Below are positions 51,986-63,118 of a stretch of DNA of 64,000 nt, one piece after another. Source of the stretch: Neogale vison. Lineage: Eukaryota > Chordata > Mammalia > Carnivora > Mustelidae. The DNA lies in NCBI RefSeq assembly GCF_020171115.1, contig NC_058096.1, positions 213,256,001 to 213,320,000 on the forward strand, in the 5' to 3' direction. The number at the start of each line of letters is the position of its first letter. Position 1 is the first letter of the stretch. The notes below the pieces were generated by a model, which saw only the letters and a list, made by a program, of their open reading frames with translations, was not told the DNA's origin and ran no database searches. Made by a program: the position numbers and the translations under genes.

Positions 51986-52319
51986 TCTTTTATGTCATTT
52001 AAATCTCACCTCAGTGTTGAAACTTAAAAATAAATAGATAATAACCAAAAATACGGGCCTTGGGAAGAACAAAGTCGAACAGCAAAAGACAGGGGTGCCT
52101 GCTCAAGCCGCGGCCGCCAAAGGGCCTCGCCCAGGAGGCGACGTTTCGGCAAAGCCTTAAAAGAAGGTCGAACGGAGGGGAAATCGCAGCCAACTGCAAG
52201 CGCCGCAGGTAAAGAGACCGAGTATCAAAGTAAATTATTTAAAAATTCGTTCAAGTTTCTTTCTTTCTTTTTTTTTTTTTCTTTTTAAGCAATGAAACAG
52301 GTACTTCGGGCAGTGGTTG

Positions 52320-53110
52320 GTGTGGCGGTCCCTTTAATGAGTTTAGGGGCTTGTAGGGCTCCGGGGATCCAGCCACCGAGCCCATTCCTATCTTGGGGCC
52401 GCCTCTGTCCCTTCTTCGCCCCGCCCCGCGCCGGCCCCGCCCGGCCAGGACCTGGAGACCGGGAGAGGGCGCCCGCAGGGTCCCTGGAGGGAGGAGAAAG
52501 ACTTTGACCCAAGTTTTCGCAGAGCTTCCTCATCCCCACGGCGATCTGCACACCAATCCCTCTTCGGCCCCTCAATTTTCAGATACCCCTTGCGGTCCCG
52601 CCCCCTTCGGAACTCCTGGGGACCTTTGGACGCCCGCCCAACTCCCCTGCCCCGCTAAAATCTCTTTTATTCCTCGACCTCCTCCCACCCCCACCCCGGC
52701 TCACAGACCCCCAGTCATGGCCCGGTCGTACGGTGGCCGGGTGCTGGCCGCGATGACCTTGCTGGGCATCCCCGCGGCCGTGCTGGCGGCACTGGGAGCG
52801 CAGCTGCTGTTCCAGCTGCAGGCGGGCCGCGCCGAGCTTCGGGGACTGCGCGTCGACGGGCTCGGCCCGGAGCTGGGCGCCGGCCCCGGGCTGCCCGAGG
52901 ACGCGGCCGGGGCGCTGCTGCCGCTGGCCGCCGCGCTTGCCGCGCTCGCCCTGGTGTTGGGCCTGACTTGCCTTCTGCTAGCGGCGCTCTGCGGCCACCT
53001 GGGCGCCGAGCTGGCGCGGGGGCCCGGCCCCGGCAGGTAGGACAGGCCCCTCCGCCCCGAGGCCCGGTTGGGGGCTGGGCAAGCCCAGGCGAGCCGCTGC
53101 CCCTATCGGG
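52320..53110 (+). promoter_or_regulatory. TMEM221: TMEM221 promoter and exon 1 CpG island
   Basis: Dense CpG with GC boxes (CGCCCCGCCCC near 52420) begins about 400 bases before the ATG and covers exon 1. It contrasts sharply with the AT-rich L1/SINE DNA just upstream. A CpG-island promoter is the likely reading. Confidence -1.
52717..53036 (+). CDS. TMEM221: TMEM221 exon 1 (aa 1-107)
   Basis: Begins MARSYGGRVLAAMTLLGIPA with G at -3 and +4 of the ATG. Encodes the first two predicted membrane helices and ends GPGPG plus AG, before donor GTAGGA. An upstream in-frame extension exists but lacks conservation, so this ATG was chosen by homology. Confidence -1.
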
Positions 53111-56100
53111 ACCTCAGGTTGGGGGAGAGCGTCCCCTCTCCCCTGTTCCTTGCTTCCACCCCGTCCTCTCTTCTTCCTCTCTCTCCATCCCCCACTCCCT
53201 CTATCATCTCTCCCTCCCTCCATCCCTCCCTCCATCGGGAGTCCATCGACTGCTGCACTCCCCCCACCACTTTACAGAGGTGGAAGCTGCGGTCATTGGG
53301 GACCCAGGGCCGGGTGGCCCCGGTGTTGACAGCTTATCATTGAGGGAACCCTAAGCTCTATGTGCTTTTCGCACTCTGTGGACTAGCCAAGTGAAGGCCC
53401 GTGACCCCCTGCGAGGCTGGTGTTCCTGCCTCTCTTACACAGGGGAAGCTGATCTCTTTAGGCTTCCCGGTTTGGAAGAGGGTGGAGGAGATTTGAACTT
53501 CTTTCTGGTAGAGCCAGAGCCTGTGCTCTGGTCCTGGGTGGGTATCCTTCCTCAGGCAGCTGAGCTCAGGAACATGGGCACTGGGGGAGGCAGGTGTCAG
53601 GGGACAGGGAGTATAACAAAGAACCTTCCCAGTATTCCCCTCCAGGATGCTGGGGGAGGGGAGCCAGAATCAGGGTCCCCTATTCCATGGATTTGAATGG
53701 ATGGGAACTTTCACCACTGGGGTAGATCTCACCTAAAGTGTGCGCTATTCATTCCATATCTCAAGGGGGAGTGAACTCATGTGTCAGTCAACAAACACCC
53801 AATCATGGGTGTCTTCAGGGGGCTGAGCCCAGCACCAGGAGTAGAGGACACAGCAGGAACCAGGTGGACCCAGACCTGTCTTCATAGGGTAGACAATAGA
53901 GACAAGACAAATAACATTGTTAGGATGAATGCTGGGAAAGGAGGAAAATGGGGTGATGCCAAGAAAGAGGGCAGAATGGGGGTTGAAATGGGACCATCAG
54001 CGGAGGCTTGAGCAGAGACTTGAAGAAGGGAAGGAAGCAGAAGATCTAGAGGACTGTGATCCAGGCAGGAGGAACACCATGTGCAAAGGACCTGGGGCAG
54101 GAATGAGCTTGGGGTGTTAGAGGGAGATCAAGGTGATTGATGTGGCCAGAGGGAGACATAAGGGAGATAAGGGCAGAGAAATCAGAAACTGGACCATGTA
54201 GCTCTTCTTGTGCTGTGATGAACACTTTGAGGGTTACTCTGCCTGAGAGAGTTGGGAGAAAGGAGGGGCATATCTGACTTCAGTTTGGAATAACCCCTCC
54301 GGCCACTGTGGGAAAAGGGGGCATGAGGTCAGGCGGTGGAGAGACTGGGGAGGAGGCCACTTCTGCTGTACCACTGGGAGATGAGTGATAATGGAAGCTC
54401 TCAGAGCCTCTATTTCTTAAGCCTCCAGGAGGGAGGAAGGGAGAGTACACACAACAGAAGCACTTAGCATGGTGCCAGGCTCAAAACGAAGACCTCCATC
54501 AGTCTCAGCTCTTGGGAATCTCTGTTTCTACCATGTCTGATAACAAGTTAGCCCTGGTTTCTTTACTTCCCAAATGAGCTTATGGTCTGTAAAATAATGG
54601 AAGTCAGGTGCACAGCTAGTGTCTGTGCATCATAGCTGCCTCATGAGTGTTGCATGTTTGAATGGACTGATGTATACGGATGGGCCATAGAAGAGGGGGA
54701 AAGGATGATGGATGGATGAGCGGTGAATGAGGAATGGATGAATAGACAGATGGATAGTTGGTTGGATCAATGGATAGTGAGGGGGAGATGGATGGTGGAT
54801 GGATGGGTGGGTGAAGGATGAAAGGGTGGATGGAAGGACGGATGGGTAGTTGGGTGGTGAATGGCAAATGGATGGATGGACAGATGGTTGCTGTTTCAGT
54901 AAGTGGTTGGATGGATGGATTAATAGGGCCTGATTGAATGGATGGATGGCTGTACGGTTGAATAATCGATGGGGATGTGTAGATGGTAGTGGTACCTGGA
55001 TGGATGGATGAATGGGTAGAGAGATAGAGAGATGGATGGATGGATGGATGGATGGATGGATGGATGGGTGGATGGATGGGTCCTTACATAGATCTCGGGC
55101 CTCCCTGGCCTTCCCCCACCAGCTCCACCTGAGCCCATTCTCTTCCTGCTGCCCCCTCAGGTCTGACTGGTTTCTCTATGACTGCCGTCTCCTCAGACAC
55201 GTGGCCCTTGGCCTTTTCTGCTGTGGGGTCTCTGTCTACTTAGCAGGTGCGTGCTGGGGGATAGAATGTTGGGTGTAGAGCCCTGGGCTGGGGTGGCCAA
55301 GGGTCGTGGTCCCATAACTGAAGTCAGCTCCCGTGCCTGTCGGCCTGTGTTCAACTCTCGGCTCTGACACTTTCTTGCTCTGGGACCTTGGGCAGATTCC
55401 CTCTGTGTCCAGGTTTCCTCATCAGTACAGTGGGGATACATAGTTCCTTGCCTTCTAGAATTACTAAGGGGATTTCGGGTTCATCCCTGAGAAAGACTGT
55501 GAATGGCATCTGACCCCAGTAGGGGTTCCGTAAGTCGTAGTGGTCTTCAGAACATTTTTGATTCTTCAGTTTCCTACCTTTGGTTTGAACAAAAAATTTT
55601 CATGTCCTTGGTGTTTTTTTGGAGATAGTGTTCCATGGGTTGGTCTTAGTAAAAAGCTGTTGGTTACAAATAATCAGAACCTCTAGCTCAAGAATGGCTT
55701 AGGTTAAAAAAAAATGCTTTATAAACCAGAAATGCAGTTGTAAATCCCATAACATGAAACAGAACAAAAACTAAAAGTGTGGGTGCCAGAAGGACACAGC
55801 ACATTGTCTTTCCTTCCCTGACTCGTGATACTTCTTAGATCAACATCCTGTCACCCACACTTGCCAGTAAAGTAACCAAAGCGTCAAGCATCCCAACATC
55901 TTATATATCATTCTAATCTTGGAAAATGCATTGATGATGCTGCAGACCCAGGGCTGAAACATACACAGACCACTGGCAGTCCTATAAACAACCTGTTTTA
56001 CTAGAAGAAGAAAATATTCAGCTGAATGAAAAACAAGGGGTTTGCTGTTTTGTTTTGTTTTTTTCATTTCCACAACACAGAAATAGAAGTTTAGGAGATA

Positions 56101-58101
56101 TATTTAAATTATTTATAAGATGTGAGCCTAGGGTTCATTATGGGACTATAAGGGTATATATGGATATATAAAGTGCAGGGAACTCTGCATAGCTTTTGCT
56201 GTTAGACTTAATAAAATGCTCCAGCGGTGAGTTTTTTTAAAAAGAAGAGTGGAGGGGGTGACGCATGTATCTGTAAAGATCGGGGCTGGTTGGCCTCAGG
56301 TGCAGTTGGATCTAGGTGCTCCACAAGGTAATCAGAAATGCCTCTTGTTTCACCTCTTCACCTGCTATCCCCTGGAAAAGATGCCTGTATCTATAAGTGC
56401 TTTCAATACAATGCCTACAACCTTGAGCCCTTTCCCAGGCTGGCTTAAAAAAAAAAAATTGTTGGAGACTTGGAGAATAAGATATCCTCATTCTAAAACA
56501 CAAGAAAACTCACAAAGAGGGAAAAAAGGTAACTGTGTCAGCCTCATTAAGTGTTAAATTAAGAATTTGTTGAGCTCCCATTTAGATTCCTTTTGAGGTT
56601 AGATTACCTCACTCAGCAAGAATGCCCGAGCACATCCAGCCAATCACCCAATCATCCATTCGTTGCTAGCCAGAGCCAAAAGAATAATCTAAAAAACCTT
56701 TTCAAAAATGTTTAGAGCAAAAGAAGTCCTTGGCCTCACTTTAATCTGTTGAACTTGATGCAGTGTGGCATCTAAAAAGCAAACAGTACAGAGCCAGAGA
56801 AAGCATAAAGACAGCCAGCAAAGTGCCAAGAAGGCTTCCAGCCCACTCTGGGCTTCTCCTGGACCAATTTCCCCGCTGCTGCAGTAAGAAAATTCCTCCC
56901 TACCCACAGCCCAGTCAAAAGCCCCAGGGCTCGCTTTGATTGGCTGGGCTTGGGTCATGTGATAGACCTGCACCCAATCAGTACAATGAGGGGTAGCAAA
57001 GTTCTGATTGGCCTAGCCTAGCACCATACCCATCAACATGTCAGAGAGGTGGCTCAGTGCTCCTACATTAACGATCTGGATCAAGGAAGGGACTGAGCTG
57101 GTGGTTTTCAATGGGAACAGATTCTGCTGATCCAGGGGACATTTGCCAATATCTGGAGACATTTTTGGTTGTCATGACAGGGAAGGCGGAGAATGCTACT
57201 GCATCAAGTGGGTAGAAGCTGCTAAATATCCTACAGTCCACAGGACAGTCCTCATCAAAAAGAATGGTGCCAACTGGGTGCTGGACAAGTCAACAAACTA
57301 GCACAGATTGGTCCTCAAGGTCAGGTCACCAACCATCTCATTGAGACCGGTAAACAGGCCAGAGAGGGGCTGTGATTCACTCAAAGTTAAATCACGGGAT
57401 TCAGGAAGCCTGAGATCTGGGTTGTTTTAGTTGTGGTCAAGTACATATAACATAAAATTCACCATTTTACAGTAAAATGCATGTGATGATGGTGTAAAAG
57501 GATTAGGTAGTTAAGCTATGTGCCCATCGTGTACAAGTTTCTGTGACTGCCCTCTGTTTGAGGGAGCTCTCCCAGAGCTTGGGGATCAAATGTTTGTTGA
57601 CTAAGTAAATGAGAGTCATTTCTTTCCCCAGCACTGTCCATCTACGCCCTGCTGCTCTTTGAGATCGAGACAGGTGCAGCAGCCGCCTCCATCCTTGGAG
57701 TGGGTGCTCTGGTCCTGGTGGCGGCGCTGACCCACACTCTGCTCCGAGCTGCCCAGGCCACCCGCCGTGGCCTCCATGAACTGTCCCCACCACACTTTGA
57801 AGACGACCCTGTTCGCCCTGCTGAAGTCTCCAAGGCCAGCCCCAGGGCTCAGCCCCAGCAGGGTACCCACCACCAAACCCCCTACTCATCCTGCCCAGAA
57901 CCTGGGGACCCCCTCAGACCCACAGTCACTGCTACAGCACCTGCAGCCATGGGGGGAGGCCGGGAGAGCAGCCTGCCTTTATCCCGCTTGCACCGGACAC
58001 TACCGGCTGGCAGGGGCCACTGGGAAGGGGTTACCCACGAGATGCGTAGCATGCTGGGCCACCGGTCACGGGGCTCAGGGAAGGACTCTACACTGGTGTG
58101 A
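52717..58101 (+). CDS. TMEM221: TMEM221, predicted four-pass membrane protein
   Basis: Three exons (52717-53036, 55161-55246, 57632-58101) encode 291 aa, the same length as the human protein as I recall. Likely membrane segments lie at about residues 9-32, 66-92, 119-144 and 148-170. They are followed by a roughly 120-residue hydrophilic, Pro/Ser-rich tail ending GSGKDSTLV. The first half is Ala/Leu/Gly-rich and encoded in a CpG island. Splice phases match at both junctions. No biochemical function is established that I know of. The terminal STLV resembles a class I PDZ-binding motif (S/T-x-hydrophobic), which is inference. Confidence -1.
53037..54688 (+). other. TMEM221 intron 1, first part
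   Basis: Pyrimidine-rich run at 53110-53240, then the unnamed repeat family (as at 16480) over about 53780-54330. No exon. Confidence -1.
54689..55081 (+). repeat. Degenerate (GGAT)n / (ATGG)n microsatellite tract
   Basis: About 390 bases of imperfect GGAT/GATG repeats; the purest part, 55031-55080, has a dozen tandem units. It ends about 80 bases before TMEM221 exon 2. Confidence -1.
55161..55246 (+). CDS. TMEM221: TMEM221 exon 2 (aa 107-136)
   Basis: An 86-bp exon encoding SDWFLYDCRLLRHVALGLFC then CGVSVYLA. Acceptor GCCCCCTCAG, donor GTGCGT. It carries most of the third membrane helix. Confidence -1.
55247..57631 (+). other. TMEM221 intron 2
   Basis: MIR-like at about 55340-55540; MER5-type fossil at about 57095-57285 (TTCAATGGGAACAG, AAATATCCTACAGTCCACAG); an L1-like antisense scrap at 57424-57550. 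Free of Can-SINEs over 2.4 kb, unusual for this window. Confidence -1.
57632..58101 (+). CDS. TMEM221: TMEM221 exon 3 (aa 136-291) and stop
   Basis: Encodes ALSIYALLLFEIETGAAAAS through GKDSTLV and TGA. Acceptor TCTTTCCCCAG. Holds the fourth predicted helix and the whole cytoplasm-like tail, including ELSPPHFEDDPVRPAEVSK. Confidence -1.
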
Positions 58102-59055
58102 ACCCAGGGATCAGGGGTAGAGACCTGGTGTCAGGCAGCAGGAAGAGGACTCTGTAAAGATAGGTCCAGGCTCAGCCACAGTAGCAGTATGACTTGATTT
58201 TCTCAGCATCCGTGCCTTGTGTCTGCAAGGTGGCTTCATGTCACAAAATGGCTGCCAGGGCTCCAGCCTTCACCTCCTCTCTCAGAGGGAAAGGCAGAGA
58301 CCAGGGGGCACTCAGCACCTGGAAATCTTCCCGGGAAGCCTTGGGACCCTCCTGCTTATACCTCACTGGCAAGAACAGAGTCACATGGCCACATCTCTGG
58401 GCAGAGGAAGCTGGAAAATGTAGCTCTCCAGATGTTAGATGCAGGAGGGGAGGGTCGGGCTTAAACAGTGGTTCTCTAAATGTCTCCATCCATTTTACAG
58501 ATGAGGAAACCGAGGTCCAAAGAAGGGCAGTGACTCACCAGGAGTCCCATGGCCAGTACTGAGCATCAGAGTCAGGATTCGAACCGGGTTTCTGTAACTC
58601 CCATGCTGCTGAGAGTGCAAGTCTCAGACTCTGCGACTTCTTCCAGGCTGTGAGCATTTGAAATCTGTGTGTGCTGAGCTCAGAGCACCCTAGGGCCCCA
58701 GGTGCACATGGACGGCTGGATCCAGCCTTCTGGCTGTGGGTTTCGCTGCTCTGTGTCTCAGTTTCCTTGTTTATAAAATGTGGCCAGAAGCAGTTCCCCC
58801 TCCTAGGGCTCCTGTGAGACTCGGTGTAAGCCAGTCCAGGTGCCTGTGCACAGTAGATCCTCAGTGCATGTCAACCTGTGTCGTCGTCAGTCGGGTGCCC
58901 TGGTGGCAGGAGAAGGTGGGTTGATGGCCACTTTCTGGGGCTCACAAAACTGCCAAGGCTTAGAGTGGATGACTCAGAGCCCCAGGGATCTCCAGAGGCC
59001 CTGGCCCCATTCCCATCTCATGCAGCCCTCAAATAAACTCTGACCCTCACTATCT
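58102..59055 (+). other. TMEM221: TMEM221 3'UTR (inferred)
   Basis: About 950 bp between the stop and just after the AATAAA at 59032. Contains two MIR-like fossils, near 58470-58600 (minus) and 58740-58880 (plus), and no young SINE. The end is inferred. Confidence -1.
59032..59037 (+). terminator. Poly-A signal AATAAA for TMEM221
   Basis: CCTCAAATAAACTCTGAC, a canonical signal not inside a SINE, followed by a T/GT-containing stretch (CTTTGTCACTCG). First good signal after the stop codon. Confidence -1.
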
Positions 59056-59696
59056 CCTTTGTCACTCGAGTCACATCCAAACATGTGCGGTCAAGCCCAG
59101 GCCTGGGGTAATGGGTGGGATGACAGGAGTGGGGTGGGGAGGCAGAAGTGGGGGGGCAAGGGTCTATTCATTGTAGACCCTAGTTGGGGAGCCATGTCCC
59201 ACAAATCTTCATGCACATAAATTGCACTGGGAGTGGGGATGCCTGGCCTCCACTCTCACCCCAAACGGACAAATGTCCCCAGAATTCTCCTACTGCATCT
59301 CTTCCTGAGCCACACAGGCACTCTGAGTCCCAGGGAGAGAGGAGACGGCTCAGCCACAAAGTGATTTCAAGCCCCCCTAGGACCCTTTCCAACAGACAGA
59401 CAGGTGACAGCACTCGGGGGCGGGGGTGGGGAGCTGGTCCCTCAAGCCTGACCCTAGCAGGAATCCTGCTGATCTGATACACCCAGACCTGAGTGGCCCA
59501 CCAACTCCAGCTCCAGCTGCCTCCTCCCAGAGCGGCTGGTAAGATGCATAGACGACCTTGCTGGTGGAATGGAGCGAGGACAGAGCACACATGAACGTCC
59601 CACATGGCGCCTGACACGTGGGAGCACCCAGTAAGCATGGGTTCTCGGGGACCACCATAAATATCAATGAAAAAGATCAAATAAGAATAAATGTCA
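59056..59696. other. Intergenic downstream of TMEM221
   Basis: No exon or definite repeat recognised. Confidence -1.
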
Positions 59697-59807
59697 GGGG
59701 ACCTGGCTGGCTCAGTCAGTAGAGCGTGTGACTCTTGACCTCAGGGCCATGAGTTCAAGCCCCATGTTGGGTGTAGAACTTACTTTTAGAAATAAATAAG
59801 TAAATAA
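59697..59807 (+). repeat. Older tRNA-Lys SINE with well-kept tRNA head
   Basis: The first ~74 bases follow tRNA-Lys closely: CTGGCTGGCTCAGTCAGTAG (A box), GACTCTTGACC at the anticodon stem-loop (CTT), GAGTTCAAGCCCCA (B box). An A-rich tail follows, so this is a SINE and not a tRNA gene. Confidence -1.
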
Positions 59808-60224
59808 GTGTTACATCATTATAACATGCCTGGTTCTGCAGACGCGTGCCAGGCACTTTCCTGGCCTCGGTTTATCTTTGGGACAGCCCCACGTACAGAT
59901 GGGGAAACTGAGACCCAGGAAATAAGGCCACATGGTGGCCATGGCTGGAACCTCATTACCCCATCACAGATGGTTCCAGGACACAGCAGGTGCCTGAGAA
60001 ACACTGGGAATTGTCGTTTCTGAGACTCCCCTGGAATCGGGCAGTCCCCTGGGACTCTGGGGTGTGGGAGAAGAGAACGAGGAGGGAGGACCGTGGCTGT
60101 CTGCCAGCGAGCAGCACCTCATCTCCTGGACTGGGCAGGGGAACCAGAAGCTGGACCCCTCAGCCTCATCTCCAGGGCCAGGCCTAGGGTGCAGGTGCAA
60201 AACTGGAGACCTAGAAGAATTGAA
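59808..60224. other. Intergenic with MIR-like sequence
   Basis: MIR antisense-type block at about 59830-59980. Otherwise unassigned. Confidence -1.
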
Positions 60225-60840
60225 AACAGGTCTTCAGACAAATTCTTCTACAAGCATATTCGTAGCAGCCAAAAGGTGGAAACAGCCCAAATGGCCATCA
60301 ACAGGTAAGCGGGTAAAAAATGTGATGAATCCATCCAACGGGAATATTAACTCAGCCATGAGAAGGGACAAAGCACTGACCTATGCTACATATGGATAAA
60401 GCTCGGAAACATCGTGCCAAGTGAAAGAAGTCACACACAAAAGGCCACATAGTGTGTGATTCCACATATATGAAACATCCAGAACAGGTCGATCCATAGA
60501 GATGAGGCAGATCAGTGGCTGCCAGGGGTTGGGGGTTGGGGTGGGGGCATAGGGAGTGACTGCTCATGAGGACAGGCTTTCCTTTCTGGGTGATAGAAAT
60601 GTTCTGGAATTAGACAGGAGTAATGTTTGCACCACATTGTCAGTGCACTAAATGCTAACTGAATTGTGCACTTTATAGATTTTATTTATTTATTTGACAG
60701 ACAGAGATTGCAAGTAGGCAGAGATGCAGGCAGAGAGAGAGGAGGAAGCAGGCTCCCTGCTGAGCAGAGAGCCCTAGAATTGTGCACTTTCAAGTGGTGA
60801 ATCCTGTGTTATGTGAATTTCACCTAAATCAAGACAAATT
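60225..60840 (+). repeat. Old L1 3' end, split by a truncated SINE
   Basis: AACAGCCCAAATGGCCATCA, then GGCTGCCAGGGGTTGGGGG and AATGTTCTGGAATTAGACAG. Resumes after the SINE as GTGCACTTTCAAGTGGTGAA. Confidence -1.
60675..60776 (-). repeat. 5'-truncated Can-SINE (tail half only)
   Basis: The tRNA-like head is absent; the element breaks at GAGCAGAGAGCCC. Perfect 14-bp flanks GAATTGTGCACTTT (60661-60674, 60777-60790) show it inserted in this form. Confidence -1.
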
Positions 60841-61422
60841 TAAGGAGGCACTTGTTCTCAGGCTCCTGCAGGTACAGATGGGGTCCTGAACTAGAATGAG
60901 CTCCTTAAATGTTGTACCTCTTGAGGTTACTAGCCTCACTCTGGTCTGACCCTTGCTCATCCTCATGGGACCCAGGACAGGAGCCCTGAAAACTATGCAA
61001 GGTTTCAGCTTGGAAGGCTGGCTGGGAGTGCTGCCCATAGCCCAATTGAAACCTGCCCCGCCTTGCCGGCTGTTCCCTGGAAGGGACTCCAAGCATCCTC
61101 ATATCTCGGCCAGAATCAGGTAAGAGGGGATGAGGCTGATTCTGGGGCTGGAGCCAAAGGCTCAGGTCGCTCTGTGTCCTCCAGGAGCTAGGACAGACCT
61201 GGCTCCGGAAACAGTCATGCGACCTGCCACTTTAGTTTGCTTTACAAAATAAGGTAACCTCCTCCACTCCACCAAACACAGCTATGAGGACCAAATCAGA
61301 AAGGATATCGAAGTCTCCATTAATTCCACGGGCCATGCAAAACCAGCAGCTGTCAGCATCCTGGTGTGATTAGAAAGTGGACAACATCTCTCAAAAATGT
61401 TGCCTTGAATTGGGATCATCAG
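60841..61422. other. Intergenic, nothing recognised
   Basis: No exon or definite repeat. Confidence -1.
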
Positions 61423-61436
61423 AACTAGACCTTGAG

Positions 61437-61847
61437 GGGCGCCTGGGTGGCTCAGTGGGTTGGGCCTCTGCTTTGGCTCGGGTCATGATCTCAGGGTCCT
61501 GGGATCAAGCCCCACCTCTGGCTCTCTGGTTGGCGGGGAACCTGCTTCCCCCCCACCTTCCCTCTGTCTGCCTCTTGTGATCTTTCTCTCTGTCAAAGAG
61601 GGATGCCTGGGTGGCTCAGTGGGTTAAGCCTCTGCCTTCAACTCAGGTCCTGATCCCAGGGTCCTGGGATCGAGTCCCACATCAGGCTCCTTGCTCGGCA
61701 GGGAGCCTGCTTCACCCTCTGCCTCTGCCTGCCTCTCTGCCTGTGCTCGCTCTCTCTCTCTCTGACTAATAAATAAATAAAATCTTAAAAAAAAAGAAAA
61801 AAAGAAAAAAAAATAAATAAATAAAATCTTAAAAAAAAAAAAAACAA
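61437..61847 (+). repeat. Two nested Can-SINEs
   Basis: The outer element has 14-bp flanks AACTAGACCTTGAG (61423-61436, 61848-61861). A second full SINE (about 61600-61810) is inserted in the outer one just before its AAATAAATAAATAAAATC tail, so two tails follow each other. Confidence -1.
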
Positions 61848-61861
61848 AACTAGACCTTGAG

Positions 61862-62907
61862 AGGATTTGAGGGATGTAGTTTGTCTATATGGGAGATTAC
61901 CCCAGGAACCCCCAGAGCCCCTTCGGGGGCTACTGGCTACTATCTGCCAGTGAGCAGATAGTACTGTGGGCAACTGAGGCTCCATGCTGTTGGGGACCTC
62001 TGGGAAACAGCATAGAGCACACAAGCAGAGTGGGGCTTGGGCCTGGGGTGTTTATCCACTGAACCCCATCAGGTATTGGCTGAGAGCTGCTTCTAGAGAG
62101 ATTAACCCCTCACGCTTCTGGTCTTCCCTGTGCACCAGCTGGACACACTCTTGTGGCCAAAGGAAGGCCCAGGAAGGGTTGGAGGTATTTTCTGTGAATG
62201 ACATTCATCAGGAAGAGATAAACATGAAGAGGGTGAAGGGGAGTTGGGAGCAGAGAGTGTCTGTTCCAGCTTTGTTGCATTTTTGCAACAGCAGGCATAG
62301 TGGGGATACTGAAAACACTTAACCACACTATTCCTGGTTGAGAAGAACTATTGAGTTTTGGCTGCCCACCATGGCTTGGATACCCTGAGTAATTCACACA
62401 AACATCACTGTTGTTGTCCCCTTGATCCAACTGGTCTCTCTTTAGTTCTGCACATGCAATCTACTGAAAAGTGGCAGGACAGAGCTGGGGTCCTCTGTGC
62501 TTGTGATATTTAGAATGGAAAGCCACCTTGAAGGAAATTGCTCTGCATGACAAGGGGCATATTCCCCACACACACACACATTCCCCAGAGAACACTTTAT
62601 GAACACACTTTAAAACATATTTTGGGTGAAATAAGAGTTTTGAAAAGACCTCATGAACCCTCCATTTCAGGACTGTTCTAAGTACAGTGCAAATTGGACC
62701 ACAAGCTCAGAAGGGTTCAGAAGGCTCAGAAGACCACTCAAGATGCAAAACTGAGTTTATTGGGATAAATGGAGCAACAATCACAAAAATACTGTCTAAA
62801 AATCCAGCACTCCTGCTTTCCGACTTCAATATCCTTTGAGTTTGTATCTGTTAGCTCTTGCTGCAAATCATCCTCCAAAGTTAGCCGCTCAGAAGGACAC
62901 ACATTTA
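61862..62907. other. Intergenic, mostly unassigned
   Basis: Decayed repeat of the 34925 family near 62836-62890. A minus-strand AATAAA at 62761-62756 is the best poly-A signal in the right flank. No exon. Confidence -1.
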
Positions 62908-63103
62908 GGGGCGCCTGGGTGGCTCAGTGAGTTAAAGCCTCTGCCTTTGGCTCGGGTCATGATCCTGGGGCCCTGGGATCGAGCCCCGCATCAGGCTCTC
63001 TGCTCAGTGGGGAGCCTGCTTCCTCCTCTCTCTCTGTCTACTTGTGATCTCTGTCTGCCCAATGAATAAATAAAATCTTAAAAAAAAAAAAAAAGGAAAA
63101 AAG
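62908..63103 (+). repeat. Can-SINE
   Basis: Flanks AAGGACACACATTTA / AAAGACACGCATTTA. Confidence -1.
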
Positions 63104-63118
63104 AAAGACACGCATTTA

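Noticed and set aside
52393..52716. In-frame extension upstream of the TMEM221 start
   Set aside because: Homology begins at MARSYGG (52717). The upstream part is a CpG-island translation with no match to the known protein.
59697..59770. tRNA-Lys-like sequence with A box, B box and CTT anticodon
   Set aside because: Followed by a SINE body and A-rich tail, with mismatched acceptor stem. It is a SINE head, as are all similar heads in the window.
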